A stretch of DNA of 64,000 nucleotides from an uncultured Eubacteriales bacterium. GTDB lineage: Bacteria > Bacillota > Clostridia > Oscillospirales > CAG-272. The notes under the pieces are model-generated. The model did not search any database. It saw only the letters and a program-made list of their open reading frames with translations, and was not told where the DNA came from. Of the stretch, positions 23,718 to 32,957 are shown in pieces (the stretch's first letter is position 1; each line of letters starts with the position of its first letter). Location of the stretch: positions 1-64,000 of the forward strand of contig UQNQ01000007.1 of NCBI GenBank assembly GCA_900542425.1. Direction: 5' to 3'. The position numbers were made by a program, and so were the translations under genes.

Positions 23718-24425
23718 TTACATATGTTTTTGAGGCGGTTTTTGGCATTCTTCATAGAGTTTCACTCCTTCTTCAGGGATGTTTTTTTCAAGAATCAGCC
23801 ATTGTGCAAACTCATCACGCGGAACAACATAAACCTCTGTTCGGTCACTCTCTCCAGCAGCACTGCAATAATAATGGCAGCATTTCATAGGAGCATCATC
23901 CGGCATAACATAAAGAGCAACAATGTCTGTCACCATATTAACCTCGATATTATCGTGATCGCGATACTGACGCTCCGGGCGATCTCTGCTGTAAACATGC
24001 CTGAATATCAAAACGCAATCCGTATAGCGTACTGGGGGTACATAAGAGAAGAAATGCTGCATCACCGGATAGAGATAAGAGCGAATGTATGAAGCTGATC
24101 CATCTTCTTTTTTAGGGAGAAGCGCCGGTATTCGCAAACAGAACCATCCTTCAATGGTGAAGCCTATTTTAACGGATACCGATTCAGAAATAATCAGTTC
24201 AACATCATGCTTTGCACAAGGCGATCCGGTATAAGCAGGAAGTGTTCTTGTAACCAGTGTTGCTCTTTCTGCACTTGAGGCTGCCTTTAAAGCCATTTCA
24301 TAGGCTGCCGGCAATTCTCCTGACTGAACCAAATGTTCTACACATTGAAGCTCAACCGATAGCCGTTTTACTATACTTTCGGCTTTTTGCAGAACTTTCT
24401 CGAATGCAGTTTTAGGCATCTGCAT
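23718..24425 (-). CDS. DUF6100-like ICE protein
   Basis: 235 residues. An N-terminal helical bundle (FEKVLQKAESIVKRLSVELQCVEHLV, then AAYEMALKAASSAERATLVTRTLPAYTG) and a C-terminal alpha/beta half with PPVRYTDCVLIFRHVYSRD. I recognise it as DUF6100-like, a family confined to Firmicute mobile elements, with unknown function. GGAGGTG precedes the ATG. Its first codons overlap the upstream DUF5697-like gene by 14 bases. Confidence 0.68.
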   Translation of the reverse strand: MQMPKTAFEKVLQKAESIVKRLSVELQCVEHLVQSGELPAAYEMALKAASSAERATLVTRTLPAYTGSPCAKHDVELIISESVSVKIGFTIEGWFCLRIPALLPKKEDGSASYIRSYLYPVMQHFFSYVPPVRYTDCVLIFRHVYSRDRPERQYRDHDNIEVNMVTDIVALYVMPDDAPMKCCHYYCSAAGESDRTEVYVVPRDEFAQWLILEKNIPEEGVKLYEECQKPPQKHM

Positions 24426-24948
24426 TTTTTAACACCTCCTCTGAATAAAAAGTAACATTAGGTTCTTCCTGACCGTCAAAATCCACAGTGGCATATAAAC
24501 ATGGAACCTTAGGCAGATAAAGTGATTGGACCATGGAAATATGCGGAACAACAATGATATATTTTAATTCTTCCTGTGGCTGAAGCAGTCTGGTTAAATG
24601 TTGTTCTCCCTCATACAATACGACAATCTCGTAGCCCATATTTTCTTTTAAGAAAAAGAGTTGTGATGGGTAAACTGCCGGGTAATGGGCTAAAGGATCC
24701 ACATGATCAATAAAGTGCAGTAAAACCCAAACAGCAAGAATCAGGCGCTGATCAGGTTTGCACATTTCATCTAACGCGAGATAATATCCTCCGACATCAG
24801 TAATCCTCATCTGTCTTTTAAGACTGCGGATTATTTTTTCTGCTGTTTCCGGAGTTTTGTCTCTTAATAAGCGTATCACCTGAGCTTTTGGCAGAGGCCC
24901 GTATTGAGACAGCCATTTGATAATGTATTGCTCATCTTTTAAAAGCAT
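24412..24948 (-). CDS. DUF5697-like winged-helix protein
   Basis: 178 residues. MLLKDEQYIIKWLSQYGPLPKAQVIRLLRDKTPETAEKIIRSL is a winged-helix-like start, and the C-terminal half (YEIVVLYEGEQHLTRLLQP, then YIIVVPHISMVQSL) has alternating strands, reminiscent of replication-relaxation proteins and matching DUF5697. A DNA-binding role in element replication or relaxosome function is likely but inferred. AAGGAGGTGAG precedes the ATG. Confidence 0.68.
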   Translation of the reverse strand: MLLKDEQYIIKWLSQYGPLPKAQVIRLLRDKTPETAEKIIRSLKRQMRITDVGGYYLALDEMCKPDQRLILAVWVLLHFIDHVDPLAHYPAVYPSQLFFLKENMGYEIVVLYEGEQHLTRLLQPQEELKYIIVVPHISMVQSLYLPKVPCLYATVDFDGQEEPNVTFYSEEVLKNADA

Positions 24949-24992
24949 TTTTTGCTCACCTCCTTGTGCGCATTTTTTATAAAATACGCATT

Positions 24993-27521
24993 TTAGCCGA
25001 AATGCGTTTGATTTTGTTTCCGTTTCAGCAAGGCTTCCAGCTCAGCTCGGTCAGTCGTTATCATTTCCTGTTCTGTTTTTGAGGCTTTTACGACTACAGG
25101 GATCTTGCTGTTGTTACTGTAAATCAAAGCTTCTCCTCGTTCAAACTGAGTAATGGATCGAATTTCTGTTTTTGTAAGCTTCAATGTCTCTCGTACATAT
25201 TCAGCTTCATCCGGCTCCAGATTCAAGATAATTTTGTTTTTGCTGTTGTTTATAATGGCTCTTCCATATTTGCCATCATCCAGACTAAAGAAATCTGATA
25301 AGTCTTGTGTCGCTGCAATTGCAGCGCCTCCAAAGCCTCGGATGGTTTTAAAGATTGTCAAACAGAATTCAGCCGCCTGACGATTGGAAGAAGCTCCGAT
25401 TAACTGCCAAATCTCATCAATCATGATTGCTTTCTTCTTGGTTCTGTCTGCTTTGATATTGTCCCAAACATAATCCAGTGCAATCATCATTCCAACCGGG
25501 AGCAATTTTCCTTTTAGTTCAGACAAGTCCAACACAATATATTTATTACTCAAATCCACATTGGTCTGGCGATTGAAACTTTGTGCCGATCCAGTTACAA
25601 ATCTGCTCACAATCGTTGCTATACGGCTTGTCATAGGGTTTTCTTGAAGGTGCTTATGTAAATCCCCAAGTATGGGCATTTTCTTCATAACCGGCGGATT
25701 TACATTCATATCTTCATACAGCGAACTGTTATCGTGAGTTATTCCAAATTCGTTGTAGGTCTTTATTAACGCCTCATCCAACATCTGTTCTTCTTCATTC
25801 GTCATGTCCGGGATAAGAAGCGTAAAGAAAATCATCAGCTGCTGAATTTTTTTGGCAAGCATAGAATCCATGTCGTTGTAGTCCACATCATCAATCAGTT
25901 CCATTTCTGGAGATATGGTATGGCGAATCTCCATTACATTGATACAATGAGGAGATCCAGGGGCAATTTTAATAAATTCACCGCCTATTTTATCGCAGGC
26001 TCTTTTGAACTCGTGCCCTTTAATGGGAGCCACAATATAACACTGAATACCACGCATTCTCATTCTGAGTGCGAGCAGCTGCATAGTGAAGGTCTTACCA
26101 GCACCACTGGTGCCACACATAGTCAAGTTTGCATTTTTGTTTTTCTTCGTATTAAAAAGATCGACAATGCAAAGCGAATTGTTATGCCTATTGATTCCAA
26201 GTAAAACGCCTGTATCATCTGACATCTCAAAGCTTGTAAACATATAGGAAGCGGCAGCACCACTTGTCAAAACATTCCTCTTTGTTTTCTTTTGCAATCT
26301 GGGATCTATCTGCAAAAACGGCATGACTGACCTGAGCGCTGCTTCCTGTTGAAAGCGGCAATCACTGGTATAGATATCCATAGATTTCAGCATATCCACC
26401 ATCTGCCTTTTTCGCCACATCAGTTCTTCATAACTCTTTGCTGATACTGTAATAAAAACTGAGATGTAAAACAAATCCTCATTCTGATTGGCGATTCCAT
26501 TTTTTATGTAATATCCAGCAGAGATGGAATTGGCCAGTTCTTCATAATCCGTACTGGTATCCTGAAGGCTCTTGAGCTTAGTGCGGTTAAGCCGGATACG
26601 CTGTGCAACTTTATCAATAGTTTTACTTCGGTTCTCACGTTGCAGTATTACATCAGTATCAACGCCTTGCCCTGCGTTAATAAGAGCGGACATCCATCCA
26701 CCACGCACGGTATTCGGAAAACCATCCTTTTTGATATAAAGGAAGGAATAATAGAGACCGTCCATGATGATGTAATTGTAATGTGTCAGGTCAATACCGC
26801 GTGGCGTTATAAAGTGTGCGATCTTAATTGGAGGAACTGGGTCTACACCAATCACTTTCTTTTTTGCGGCCATTGTGTCTACAACTACACGATTGACACG
26901 AGAAGAAAAGGGTTCATCCACACATGAGCGCCTGTTAAAATACATATACAAAATTTCTGCAGTTGCTTCATCGGGATCTTTAGGCTGAATAATGGAATTT
27001 CCGCACTGCATAAAATAAGCTCTTGCGTTTTGTTCAGCCGTTTGCAGCATGCTATAAATTTTCCCGTAATCATTCTCCTCATTTCGGTGCAGCTCTTCGT
27101 ATTGGAAGATTAAAAAGAAGCGCCTGGTCAGCGCTTCACGATTCCCGATATCTTTAATCAGTCGAATATAGTCTTCGCTGAGTTCCTTGCATTTTTCATT
27201 ATCTTCCTCTTTCAGATCTTGCCGTACCATAGCAATGTGTTTGTCTGAGTCGGCTTTTCTTGTGATAGACTTGAACTGCAACCTCATAGGAGATATTTTA
27301 AGCCAGCTTGCAAAGGAAGAAATTATATTGGCTTGCTCCTCATCAGAGCGAAGCAAAAAGTTGATTGGCTCGATTTCAAGGATTTTAATATAGCGCCCGT
27401 CAACGGTTTCAATAATACCGTTGCTCAAATTTTTTATAGGGAGAAAATCCTGAACAAACTCAAGCTTTTCGACTTTTTGCTTTTTTCCGCTTCTTTGTGT
27501 TTTTGAGCTGTGCTTTGTCAT
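24993..27521 (-). CDS. VirB4-like conjugation ATPase
   Basis: 842 residues. N-terminal 430 residues are the VirB4/TraE accessory domain; the ATPase core has Walker A CGTSGAGKT (469-477) and Walker B KKAIMIDEIWQLIG, with AAIAATQDLSDFF after it. It powers assembly and substrate movement of the type IV secretion channel at the inner face of the membrane. The ribosome binding site is weak (GGGTGGGA), and the gene starts inside the PrgI-like gene (62-base overlap), consistent with coupled translation. Confidence 0.95.
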   Translation of the reverse strand: MTKHSSKTQRSGKKQKVEKLEFVQDFLPIKNLSNGIIETVDGRYIKILEIEPINFLLRSDEEQANIISSFASWLKISPMRLQFKSITRKADSDKHIAMVRQDLKEEDNEKCKELSEDYIRLIKDIGNREALTRRFFLIFQYEELHRNEENDYGKIYSMLQTAEQNARAYFMQCGNSIIQPKDPDEATAEILYMYFNRRSCVDEPFSSRVNRVVVDTMAAKKKVIGVDPVPPIKIAHFITPRGIDLTHYNYIIMDGLYYSFLYIKKDGFPNTVRGGWMSALINAGQGVDTDVILQRENRSKTIDKVAQRIRLNRTKLKSLQDTSTDYEELANSISAGYYIKNGIANQNEDLFYISVFITVSAKSYEELMWRKRQMVDMLKSMDIYTSDCRFQQEAALRSVMPFLQIDPRLQKKTKRNVLTSGAAASYMFTSFEMSDDTGVLLGINRHNNSLCIVDLFNTKKNKNANLTMCGTSGAGKTFTMQLLALRMRMRGIQCYIVAPIKGHEFKRACDKIGGEFIKIAPGSPHCINVMEIRHTISPEMELIDDVDYNDMDSMLAKKIQQLMIFFTLLIPDMTNEEEQMLDEALIKTYNEFGITHDNSSLYEDMNVNPPVMKKMPILGDLHKHLQENPMTSRIATIVSRFVTGSAQSFNRQTNVDLSNKYIVLDLSELKGKLLPVGMMIALDYVWDNIKADRTKKKAIMIDEIWQLIGASSNRQAAEFCLTIFKTIRGFGGAAIAATQDLSDFFSLDDGKYGRAIINNSKNKIILNLEPDEAEYVRETLKLTKTEIRSITQFERGEALIYSNNSKIPVVVKASKTEQEMITTDRAELEALLKRKQNQTHFG

Positions 27522-27840
27522 ATTTGTATCCCACCCTTCTCATATGAAGTTTTCGTCTGTGAATTCCAAACCTGCATATATGACCCAAGAACTGAAATAA
27601 GGAATCTCCGTCAATACCCATAACGGACAGGACTGCAAGAGGCATGAGTGTTACTACCATTACAACAATTCGAATGGTGCCGGGCATCGGAATCAGCATC
27701 AATTCTGGATACCCCACCAAAAGAAGAAGAAAAACGGTTTCCACTGCATTTCTTGGTTCAACCATGCCGCCGAGTATTTTTCCTGAATCGGTATAGTTGG
27801 CTGGGATTGCATATACATTTCGAATTTCTTTTTCATCCAT
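27460..27840 (-). CDS. PrgI-like (VirB3-type) membrane protein
   Basis: 126 residues. Two adjacent hydrophobic helices (AVETVFLLLLVGYPELMLIPM and IRIVVMVVTLMPLAVLSVMGI) follow a short N-terminus with VYAIPANYTDSGKILG. The C-terminal tail is strongly basic (KKRKKAKSRKA). This matches PrgI/VirB3 subunits that sit beside VirB4 in Gram-positive type IV secretion systems. It precedes and overlaps the VirB4 gene. The 67-base gap at 27841-27907 shows no clear element. Confidence 0.85.
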   Translation of the reverse strand: MDEKEIRNVYAIPANYTDSGKILGGMVEPRNAVETVFLLLLVGYPELMLIPMPGTIRIVVMVVTLMPLAVLSVMGIDGDSLFQFLGHICRFGIHRRKLHMRRVGYKYDKAQLKNTKKRKKAKSRKA

Positions 27841-27907
27841 ATAATCATACCTTTCTGCTGTATCAAAGAAGTACTCCGATACAGCACGGGTCTATTGTCT
27901 TAAAGAA

Positions 27908-28144
27908 TCAAGTGTTATAAAGCCCTTTCAGCATATTATCTACTTCCTCATAGGACGCAAAAGAAACATTTCGTTTCAAAAGATAAGAAACCGCATCACT
28001 CCATTCCCACAGAGAGTAGTTTTGTTTGTTCGGGAACAGATACAGTTCTCTGACTACACAGTCGTTTATCCTATGATTCAGGCGAAGATCAGAAAGATAT
28101 GCCGCATGATATTTTTGGGCCAACTCATCCAGAAGTCCTTTCAT
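27908..28144 (-). CDS. Small ICE protein of unknown function
   Basis: About 78 residues, charged, without membrane segment: MKGLLDELAQKYHAAYLSDLRLN, then LWEWSDAVSYLLKRNVSFASYEEVDNMLKGLYNT. AGGAGG lies 4 bases before the ATG at 28144. It sits between the wall hydrolase and PrgI-like genes of the transfer operon, 18 bases after the hydrolase stop, so it is likely cotranscribed. No family recognised. Confidence 0.6.
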   Translation of the reverse strand: MKGLLDELAQKYHAAYLSDLRLNHRINDCVVRELYLFPNKQNYSLWEWSDAVSYLLKRNVSFASYEEVDNMLKGLYNT

Positions 28145-28162
28145 TTTTCCTCCTATCACAAA

Positions 28163-30190
28163 CTATCTGCCCAATCTGTAGATTTTTGCTGTTGTTTTAT
28201 ATCTTCCAAGTCTTAGGGCTTCCTGATGATCCGGAACATAGATATCTACACGATGGATGTCATTTTCTATACCGGAGCCGCCCCGATCTTCCACTGTATA
28301 CATGGTGCCGTTAATCATGATTTGTGTTCCAAACGGATAGTGGCTGGACATTGCAACCATTCCTTGTGCCACTGGCTTTCCACTTGCAGTAATGCCACTG
28401 GCGTTTTCACCACAGCATTTACTGCATGCACAGTAATGTGTAACATCAACTTCGATGGTGGAAATGGGGTCTCCAGTAGTACCGTTCGGCACAGGAGCAT
28501 CAAAATCTACATCTTTGGGGCGTCTAAGTGAGAGCGTTGATTCATAACTCGGTGTGTTAAAGATGACACCTTCACCGCCGGAGGAATGAACCCACATTCG
28601 CTCACCGTTATCGCCTACACCGGCATAAATCAATACATGGTTCCACCCTTGACCATCTTCATTCATTAAAAATCCAAGATCACCGGGTAAAAGCTCATCT
28701 TCTGTAATAGCATAGGAGTTATCCCATTGGCTCCAAGTGCCTTCATAAAGGCTAACTCCAACAGCCGTTTTGTAGGTCCAATCAGTAAAACCGGAACAGT
28801 CAAGACCAAATGGGCGAATGGTTCCAGTTGTACTGGATCCAGCTGCTGTAACCAGTTTCGGTGTATTCCATTCATCATTCCATCCCGGAGGAGATTTTCC
28901 ACCCCAGAAATAAGGAACCTTTCCAACAAGAGAAAGTGCTGTTTCTAAAATATGTTTTCTGACTGCACTGCAATTTTGGCGGCTCACAAATGCAATCAGC
29001 TCCTCATCTGTCAAAGGAACACTTTGTCCATTTCCTACTGAACCGTACAGTGTCATTTTTAAGGCATTTGCCATGCTTTTAATTACCTGATCATAGGTTT
29101 GACTTGTTCCTCCATACTTTGCTGACAAATCCAATCCAAATGCTTTGGCAATAATGGATTCATCAAAAGAATGAATGGTACATTCCAGATAGGTTACTGT
29201 CTTTTTCGTAGGGGAAAGTGTTTCTTCACCATTTTGAGTGTAATAAGTTTCTGTACGGGTTCCGGTTATAGTATTACCGGAATAAACCGGAACGGAAACG
29301 CTTACCTCCTCATATTTAGGAACGGTTACAGATACATCGGAAGTTTTTGACTGATCCGGCACATAGTATGTTTTCGTCGCAGTCTCATACCGATATTGCG
29401 GGACTCCATTGATTGTACCGGTCGTCACAGTTTTTGTTACAACTGTAACTGAAACGGATTTATAGGTGTAATAGTTAACCGGTACCACGATTTCTTTCGT
29501 TTTCTCTACTGAAGTTACCGGAAACATGTCTTCTTTGTATGCACTCAATTTTGAGCGCATATCTGATTCACTGGTGTTTTTTTGGTCCATAGATATCGAA
29601 TAAGCTGCAAGGATATAACTGACATCATACCCAGCAGAGCTTTGTCCGTGATTGATTAGAGCTTCCATTGATAAATCATAGTCATAGCCGCCATCAGTGA
29701 TAAGCTTCTCAACCTCATCTAAAGAATAGTTGTATCCTTCATCTACGATCTCAGAAACCGCTGTAGATAAAGTTTGGTAGGTCCCTGTTAGAGTCGCATT
29801 AGAATCGACTGTAGACCCATCTAATCCAAAAATGCTGTTCGTTATAATGGTTGGGAGAGAAGCAACCATAACAACTAAAAAAAGCAGGCATAGACAGATA
29901 AAAATTAAAATCTTATATAGTGTATGTCGAAGAGACCAAGCTGCTGAAAGAACAGCACCCCAAGGACCTCCGGCAGCTGTACCAGTTGCAATTTCAGCAA
30001 CTGCTTTTCCGCCTTCAACGCTTGCTTGAACCGTAGCTGCTGCGGCATTTGCAGTTGCTTCAACACCTTTGGCGGCTGCCTGTTTTGCGGCTTCCTGACC
30101 GAGCTGTTTAGCGGCTTTCGCCATTTGTGCAGCGGCTTGACGATAATTATCACCGCCATCTCCCATTTGTGTTTTGTTTGGCTCGGCCAT
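28163..30190 (-). CDS. NlpC/P60 plus 3D-domain cell-wall hydrolase of the T4SS
   Basis: 675 residues. An Ala/Gln-rich cytosolic start, one membrane helix (about 91-113), then an extracellular stem with a Thr/Val-rich repeat-like part. The NlpC/P60 peptidase domain (about 415-560) has catalytic Cys465 in GLDCSGF and His518 in WNHVLIYAG. The last 100 residues form a 3D domain with Asp residues in VEDRGG and DIHRVDIYV. The protein should cut peptidoglycan peptides to let the secretion channel pass (VirB1-like role). GGAGG precedes the ATG. Confidence 0.92.
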   Translation of the reverse strand: MAEPNKTQMGDGGDNYRQAAAQMAKAAKQLGQEAAKQAAAKGVEATANAAAATVQASVEGGKAVAEIATGTAAGGPWGAVLSAAWSLRHTLYKILIFICLCLLFLVVMVASLPTIITNSIFGLDGSTVDSNATLTGTYQTLSTAVSEIVDEGYNYSLDEVEKLITDGGYDYDLSMEALINHGQSSAGYDVSYILAAYSISMDQKNTSESDMRSKLSAYKEDMFPVTSVEKTKEIVVPVNYYTYKSVSVTVVTKTVTTGTINGVPQYRYETATKTYYVPDQSKTSDVSVTVPKYEEVSVSVPVYSGNTITGTRTETYYTQNGEETLSPTKKTVTYLECTIHSFDESIIAKAFGLDLSAKYGGTSQTYDQVIKSMANALKMTLYGSVGNGQSVPLTDEELIAFVSRQNCSAVRKHILETALSLVGKVPYFWGGKSPPGWNDEWNTPKLVTAAGSSTTGTIRPFGLDCSGFTDWTYKTAVGVSLYEGTWSQWDNSYAITEDELLPGDLGFLMNEDGQGWNHVLIYAGVGDNGERMWVHSSGGEGVIFNTPSYESTLSLRRPKDVDFDAPVPNGTTGDPISTIEVDVTHYCACSKCCGENASGITASGKPVAQGMVAMSSHYPFGTQIMINGTMYTVEDRGGSGIENDIHRVDIYVPDHQEALRLGRYKTTAKIYRLGR

Positions 30191-30219
30191 CTTTCCACCT
30201 CCCTTATATTGGATAAATG

Positions 30220-30263
30220 AAAACAGCCATAGTTTTTGGAATTTCCATAACTATGGCTGTTTT
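30220..30263 (-). terminator. Hairpin after the VirB6-like gene
   Basis: AAAACAGCCATAGTT pairs with AACTATGGCTGTTTT around a loop containing GGAAATTCC. It lies between the VirB6-like stop (30270) and the wall hydrolase start (30190), so it may adjust expression of the downstream transfer genes. Confidence 0.8.
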
Positions 30264-30269
30264 ACTTCG

Positions 30270-32354
30270 TTAATTTTTTCTTCGGGGCGGTTTGGATGAA
30301 GTATCGCTCCGCCTTTCCGGATTTTCAAAACGGCTTGGTGTAGATTTGTATCGAACAGTTTCAACTGAAACCGACTTTACATTTTCTCCATCATAAACTG
30401 GTTTTCCGTTCTCATAGACTGGTCGGCGCTCCACTGCAGAATCGCCATGAATAGCAAACCATTGATGGCCGTCTTTGTCTTCATATACCTGATAGTCTCC
30501 TCTCGGAGTATCATAAACAGCCGTATCGTAGAAGGCGGTGCCGCTGCCATCATCATGACGCACTTCAAAGTGTCCATCTCGCTGGCTTCCATCTACAGAC
30601 ATGATCTGCTGCTCATATCCAGGCATAAAGTCTCTAAATACGCTTTGGTTATAAATGGTTGCTTCATCACCGTTTTCGAATTCAGGCACGGTGCCATGTT
30701 GAGCCATCGCATACCATTCCACACCATTGGCATCTGTCATAATGGAATGAGGTGCTTCAGGCTCTTGATAGAAGGCGCTGTTGTACCATGTAGTATTTCC
30801 AGTATCTGAAGACGCTTCCAGAACACCTTCACCCACAGTACGCAAAGATGTTCCTTCTGCTGCTCCTGGAAATACAGAGGCAACCTGAGCAGCTTCTGCT
30901 GCGTTTCCGGTAAATTCCGGTGTACTGTAGAATGCATTTCTGCCTTCGCCGCTTGCCATTTGATACCATTGTGTACCATCTGATGCGGTAACCACTGAGT
31001 GCGGTCCTTGTGGTTTTTCAAATTGAGATGCATTATACAGTTCCACATTTGAGCTTTTTCCATCAGCGCCGGTTGCAGTTGTGCTGATATGTCCTCCAGT
31101 AATCTGTGTTCCACTCAGTTTGTGATTGCCAAGCTGCGGCATATAATTTCCAAGGCTTCGGTCAGCAATTTCACCGGCTATGCTTCCGGAAACATTTGGT
31201 GTTCTTGAAGCGACAGAGGAAATTGATTCTCCAGTTAATGTAGCGCCATTTCTTGCAGCAATGCCACCAAAAGCACGACCCACAAAGCCAAATCCACCTC
31301 CGGCGCCCATTCTTGTTCCGCCATTTACTACAGCATCGCGTACATAGGAATTTCCCTTAAACTTACTTGCAAACCCAGCAGCGAATGACGAAGCAGCAGT
31401 TCCTCCAGCTGCACTCGAACCTCCGTTGAATACATTTCCGGCACTTTTGGCTGCACTTCCTACACCAGAAAGTACACGGGCTGCCATCAGAATCTCCATT
31501 CCCATGCTTGATCCTGTTTGAGCGACATTTAAACCCATGGCCGCTAAATAGCTGTCAAATTTCTGGGCGGTTTTAAGAAATGCCAGAGCGCAGAACATCC
31601 AAAGGAAGATATTTCCCTGACCGTTTGACAGTGCGCCGGCATTCGCGATAAATTGTCCCACAGAAGTGCTGAAGCCTCTTAAAAACCATACATTCATGAC
31701 CAACAGCAGCAGTTGCGATCCAACCATGCGACACCAGGATTTAAAAACCTGTTCAGTTGCTTTGGAGCCACCCATGCAATATGCCAAGGGGGAAGTATAG
31801 CACAGTACTCCAACAACAATATAGCGTTCTACTGTCTCTAGTAATAGTTTGAAATAGTTCCAACCAAGAGAGATTTCAAGAATGAGCATCAGTATAAGAC
31901 CAACAACCGTTATCACAGAAACCAGCGTTGTTATTCCGCTTTTCAGCACATTTTCAACCCCGGCAAATGTAAAATCTTCTGCCGTCATCTGAATATCCAT
32001 TAAAGCTGTGTAAGGAGCCCTTGCAATATCCAGCGTCAACTCGAAAATTGGCTTTGCAAATGCAATTAACACTGCAAAAATAGAACTTCTGGCAATTAAC
32101 TGAAGAGGGTGTTCACTTTCCGTTATTGGTCCTCCAAATGCCTTGAACAACTGCCACACTGTTATTAAAAACAGCATAGCCCATGCAGTGTACTGCATAA
32201 CATCAAATGCTTTTGAGAGAAACGGAAAGTATTCCTCCATTGCTGTCATATCGGTTCCAAGAGCAGAAAGAAATATTCCGGACACCGCATCCATTAGCTG
32301 GCTGACGATACTGGCAACCCAATTAGCAATACCCTCAAAAATCCAATCTAATAT
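30270..32354 (-). CDS. VirB6/TrbL-like membrane protein with C-terminal repeats
   Basis: Six to seven hydrophobic segments in the first 280 residues, a Gly/Ala/Ser-rich middle, and a soluble C-terminal half with three related units (TQWYQMASGEGRNAFY, TTWYNSAFYQEPEAPHSI, TAFYDTAVYDTPRGDYQV, each followed by a DG-xx-WY/F strand). VirB6 proteins form the inner-membrane channel. The first ATG (32294) would omit 20 codons (DWIFEGIANWVASIVSQL) that look like the family N-terminus. GGAGGTGA lies about 9 bases before an ATA codon at 32354, taken here as a non-standard start. Confidence 0.82.
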   Translation of the reverse strand: MLDWIFEGIANWVASIVSQLMDAVSGIFLSALGTDMTAMEEYFPFLSKAFDVMQYTAWAMLFLITVWQLFKAFGGPITESEHPLQLIARSSIFAVLIAFAKPIFELTLDIARAPYTALMDIQMTAEDFTFAGVENVLKSGITTLVSVITVVGLILMLILEISLGWNYFKLLLETVERYIVVGVLCYTSPLAYCMGGSKATEQVFKSWCRMVGSQLLLLVMNVWFLRGFSTSVGQFIANAGALSNGQGNIFLWMFCALAFLKTAQKFDSYLAAMGLNVAQTGSSMGMEILMAARVLSGVGSAAKSAGNVFNGGSSAAGGTAASSFAAGFASKFKGNSYVRDAVVNGGTRMGAGGGFGFVGRAFGGIAARNGATLTGESISSVASRTPNVSGSIAGEIADRSLGNYMPQLGNHKLSGTQITGGHISTTATGADGKSSNVELYNASQFEKPQGPHSVVTASDGTQWYQMASGEGRNAFYSTPEFTGNAAEAAQVASVFPGAAEGTSLRTVGEGVLEASSDTGNTTWYNSAFYQEPEAPHSIMTDANGVEWYAMAQHGTVPEFENGDEATIYNQSVFRDFMPGYEQQIMSVDGSQRDGHFEVRHDDGSGTAFYDTAVYDTPRGDYQVYEDKDGHQWFAIHGDSAVERRPVYENGKPVYDGENVKSVSVETVRYKSTPSRFENPERRSDTSSKPPRRKN

Positions 32355-32402
32355 AGCGCATCACCTCCAATCCGCAACACTGATTATTTGGATTTGGAGG
32401 GA

Positions 32403-32765
32403 TTAAGTGCCTGTGTATTGTCCGCCACTGACAAGCGGCTGCAGGTAGGCAACGATAAAGCCTAAACTGTTCAGAACAATCCACGTCACAACAATGCGCT
32501 TCAGCCAACTTGTCGCTTCGTCAACTGCACGCTGGTTTCTTGAAATCATACGAACCAGAAGTGCGACTGCCGCAGCAGTGACAGCTACGATTGTACTGAT
32601 ACCGGCCAGCTGCCCATAGACATCGCGCATTATTTTCGAGAAACGATCCCAGATCGTGTCAGCCATGATAGGCTGCAAAGAGATCAGTAACGCTGAAGCG
32701 GTGCTGACCAATGTCCAATACCCATTTACCAGGTATCGTTTCCCTTTTTTGATCTGACTTGTCAT
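32403..32765 (-). CDS. Small VirB2/TrbC-like membrane protein
   Basis: About 120 residues with an N-terminal signal-like helix (GYWTLVSTASALLISLQPIMA), then a hydrophilic turn DTIWDRFSKIMRDVYGQL, then two more hydrophobic helices. Size and layout resemble VirB2/TrbC-type pilin-like subunits of Gram-positive conjugation systems. AGGAGG precedes the ATG at 32765 by 9 bases. It sits directly before the VirB6-like gene and after a terminator-like hairpin. Confidence 0.75.
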   Translation of the reverse strand: MTSQIKKGKRYLVNGYWTLVSTASALLISLQPIMADTIWDRFSKIMRDVYGQLAGISTIVAVTAAAVALLVRMISRNQRAVDEATSWLKRIVVTWIVLNSLGFIVAYLQPLVSGGQYTGT

Positions 32766-32791
32766 GCTGTATACCTCCTTTTTGATTGTGC

Positions 32792-32841
32792 AAAAAAACG
32801 CTGTTTCCATAGACCTTTCTCAGTCTCAGAAACAGCGTTTT
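32792..32841 (-). terminator. Terminator/attenuator upstream of the transfer operon
   Basis: On the minus strand AAAACGCTGTTTC pairs with GAAACAGCGTTTT, followed by further T residues, about 27 bases before the VirB2-like start codon. Its location between the control genes at 33-34.6 kb and the secretion genes suggests antitermination or attenuation of the long transfer transcript. Confidence 0.8.
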
Positions 32842-32957
32842 ATCGCCAGTCCCATTTTGGGATGATATAATTATAACTCTTTTCCTTTTGCATGTCATCG
32901 GCATATACCTTGCCAATTTATTTACATTTTTGTGCCATCCAATAGGACATTTTGTTT

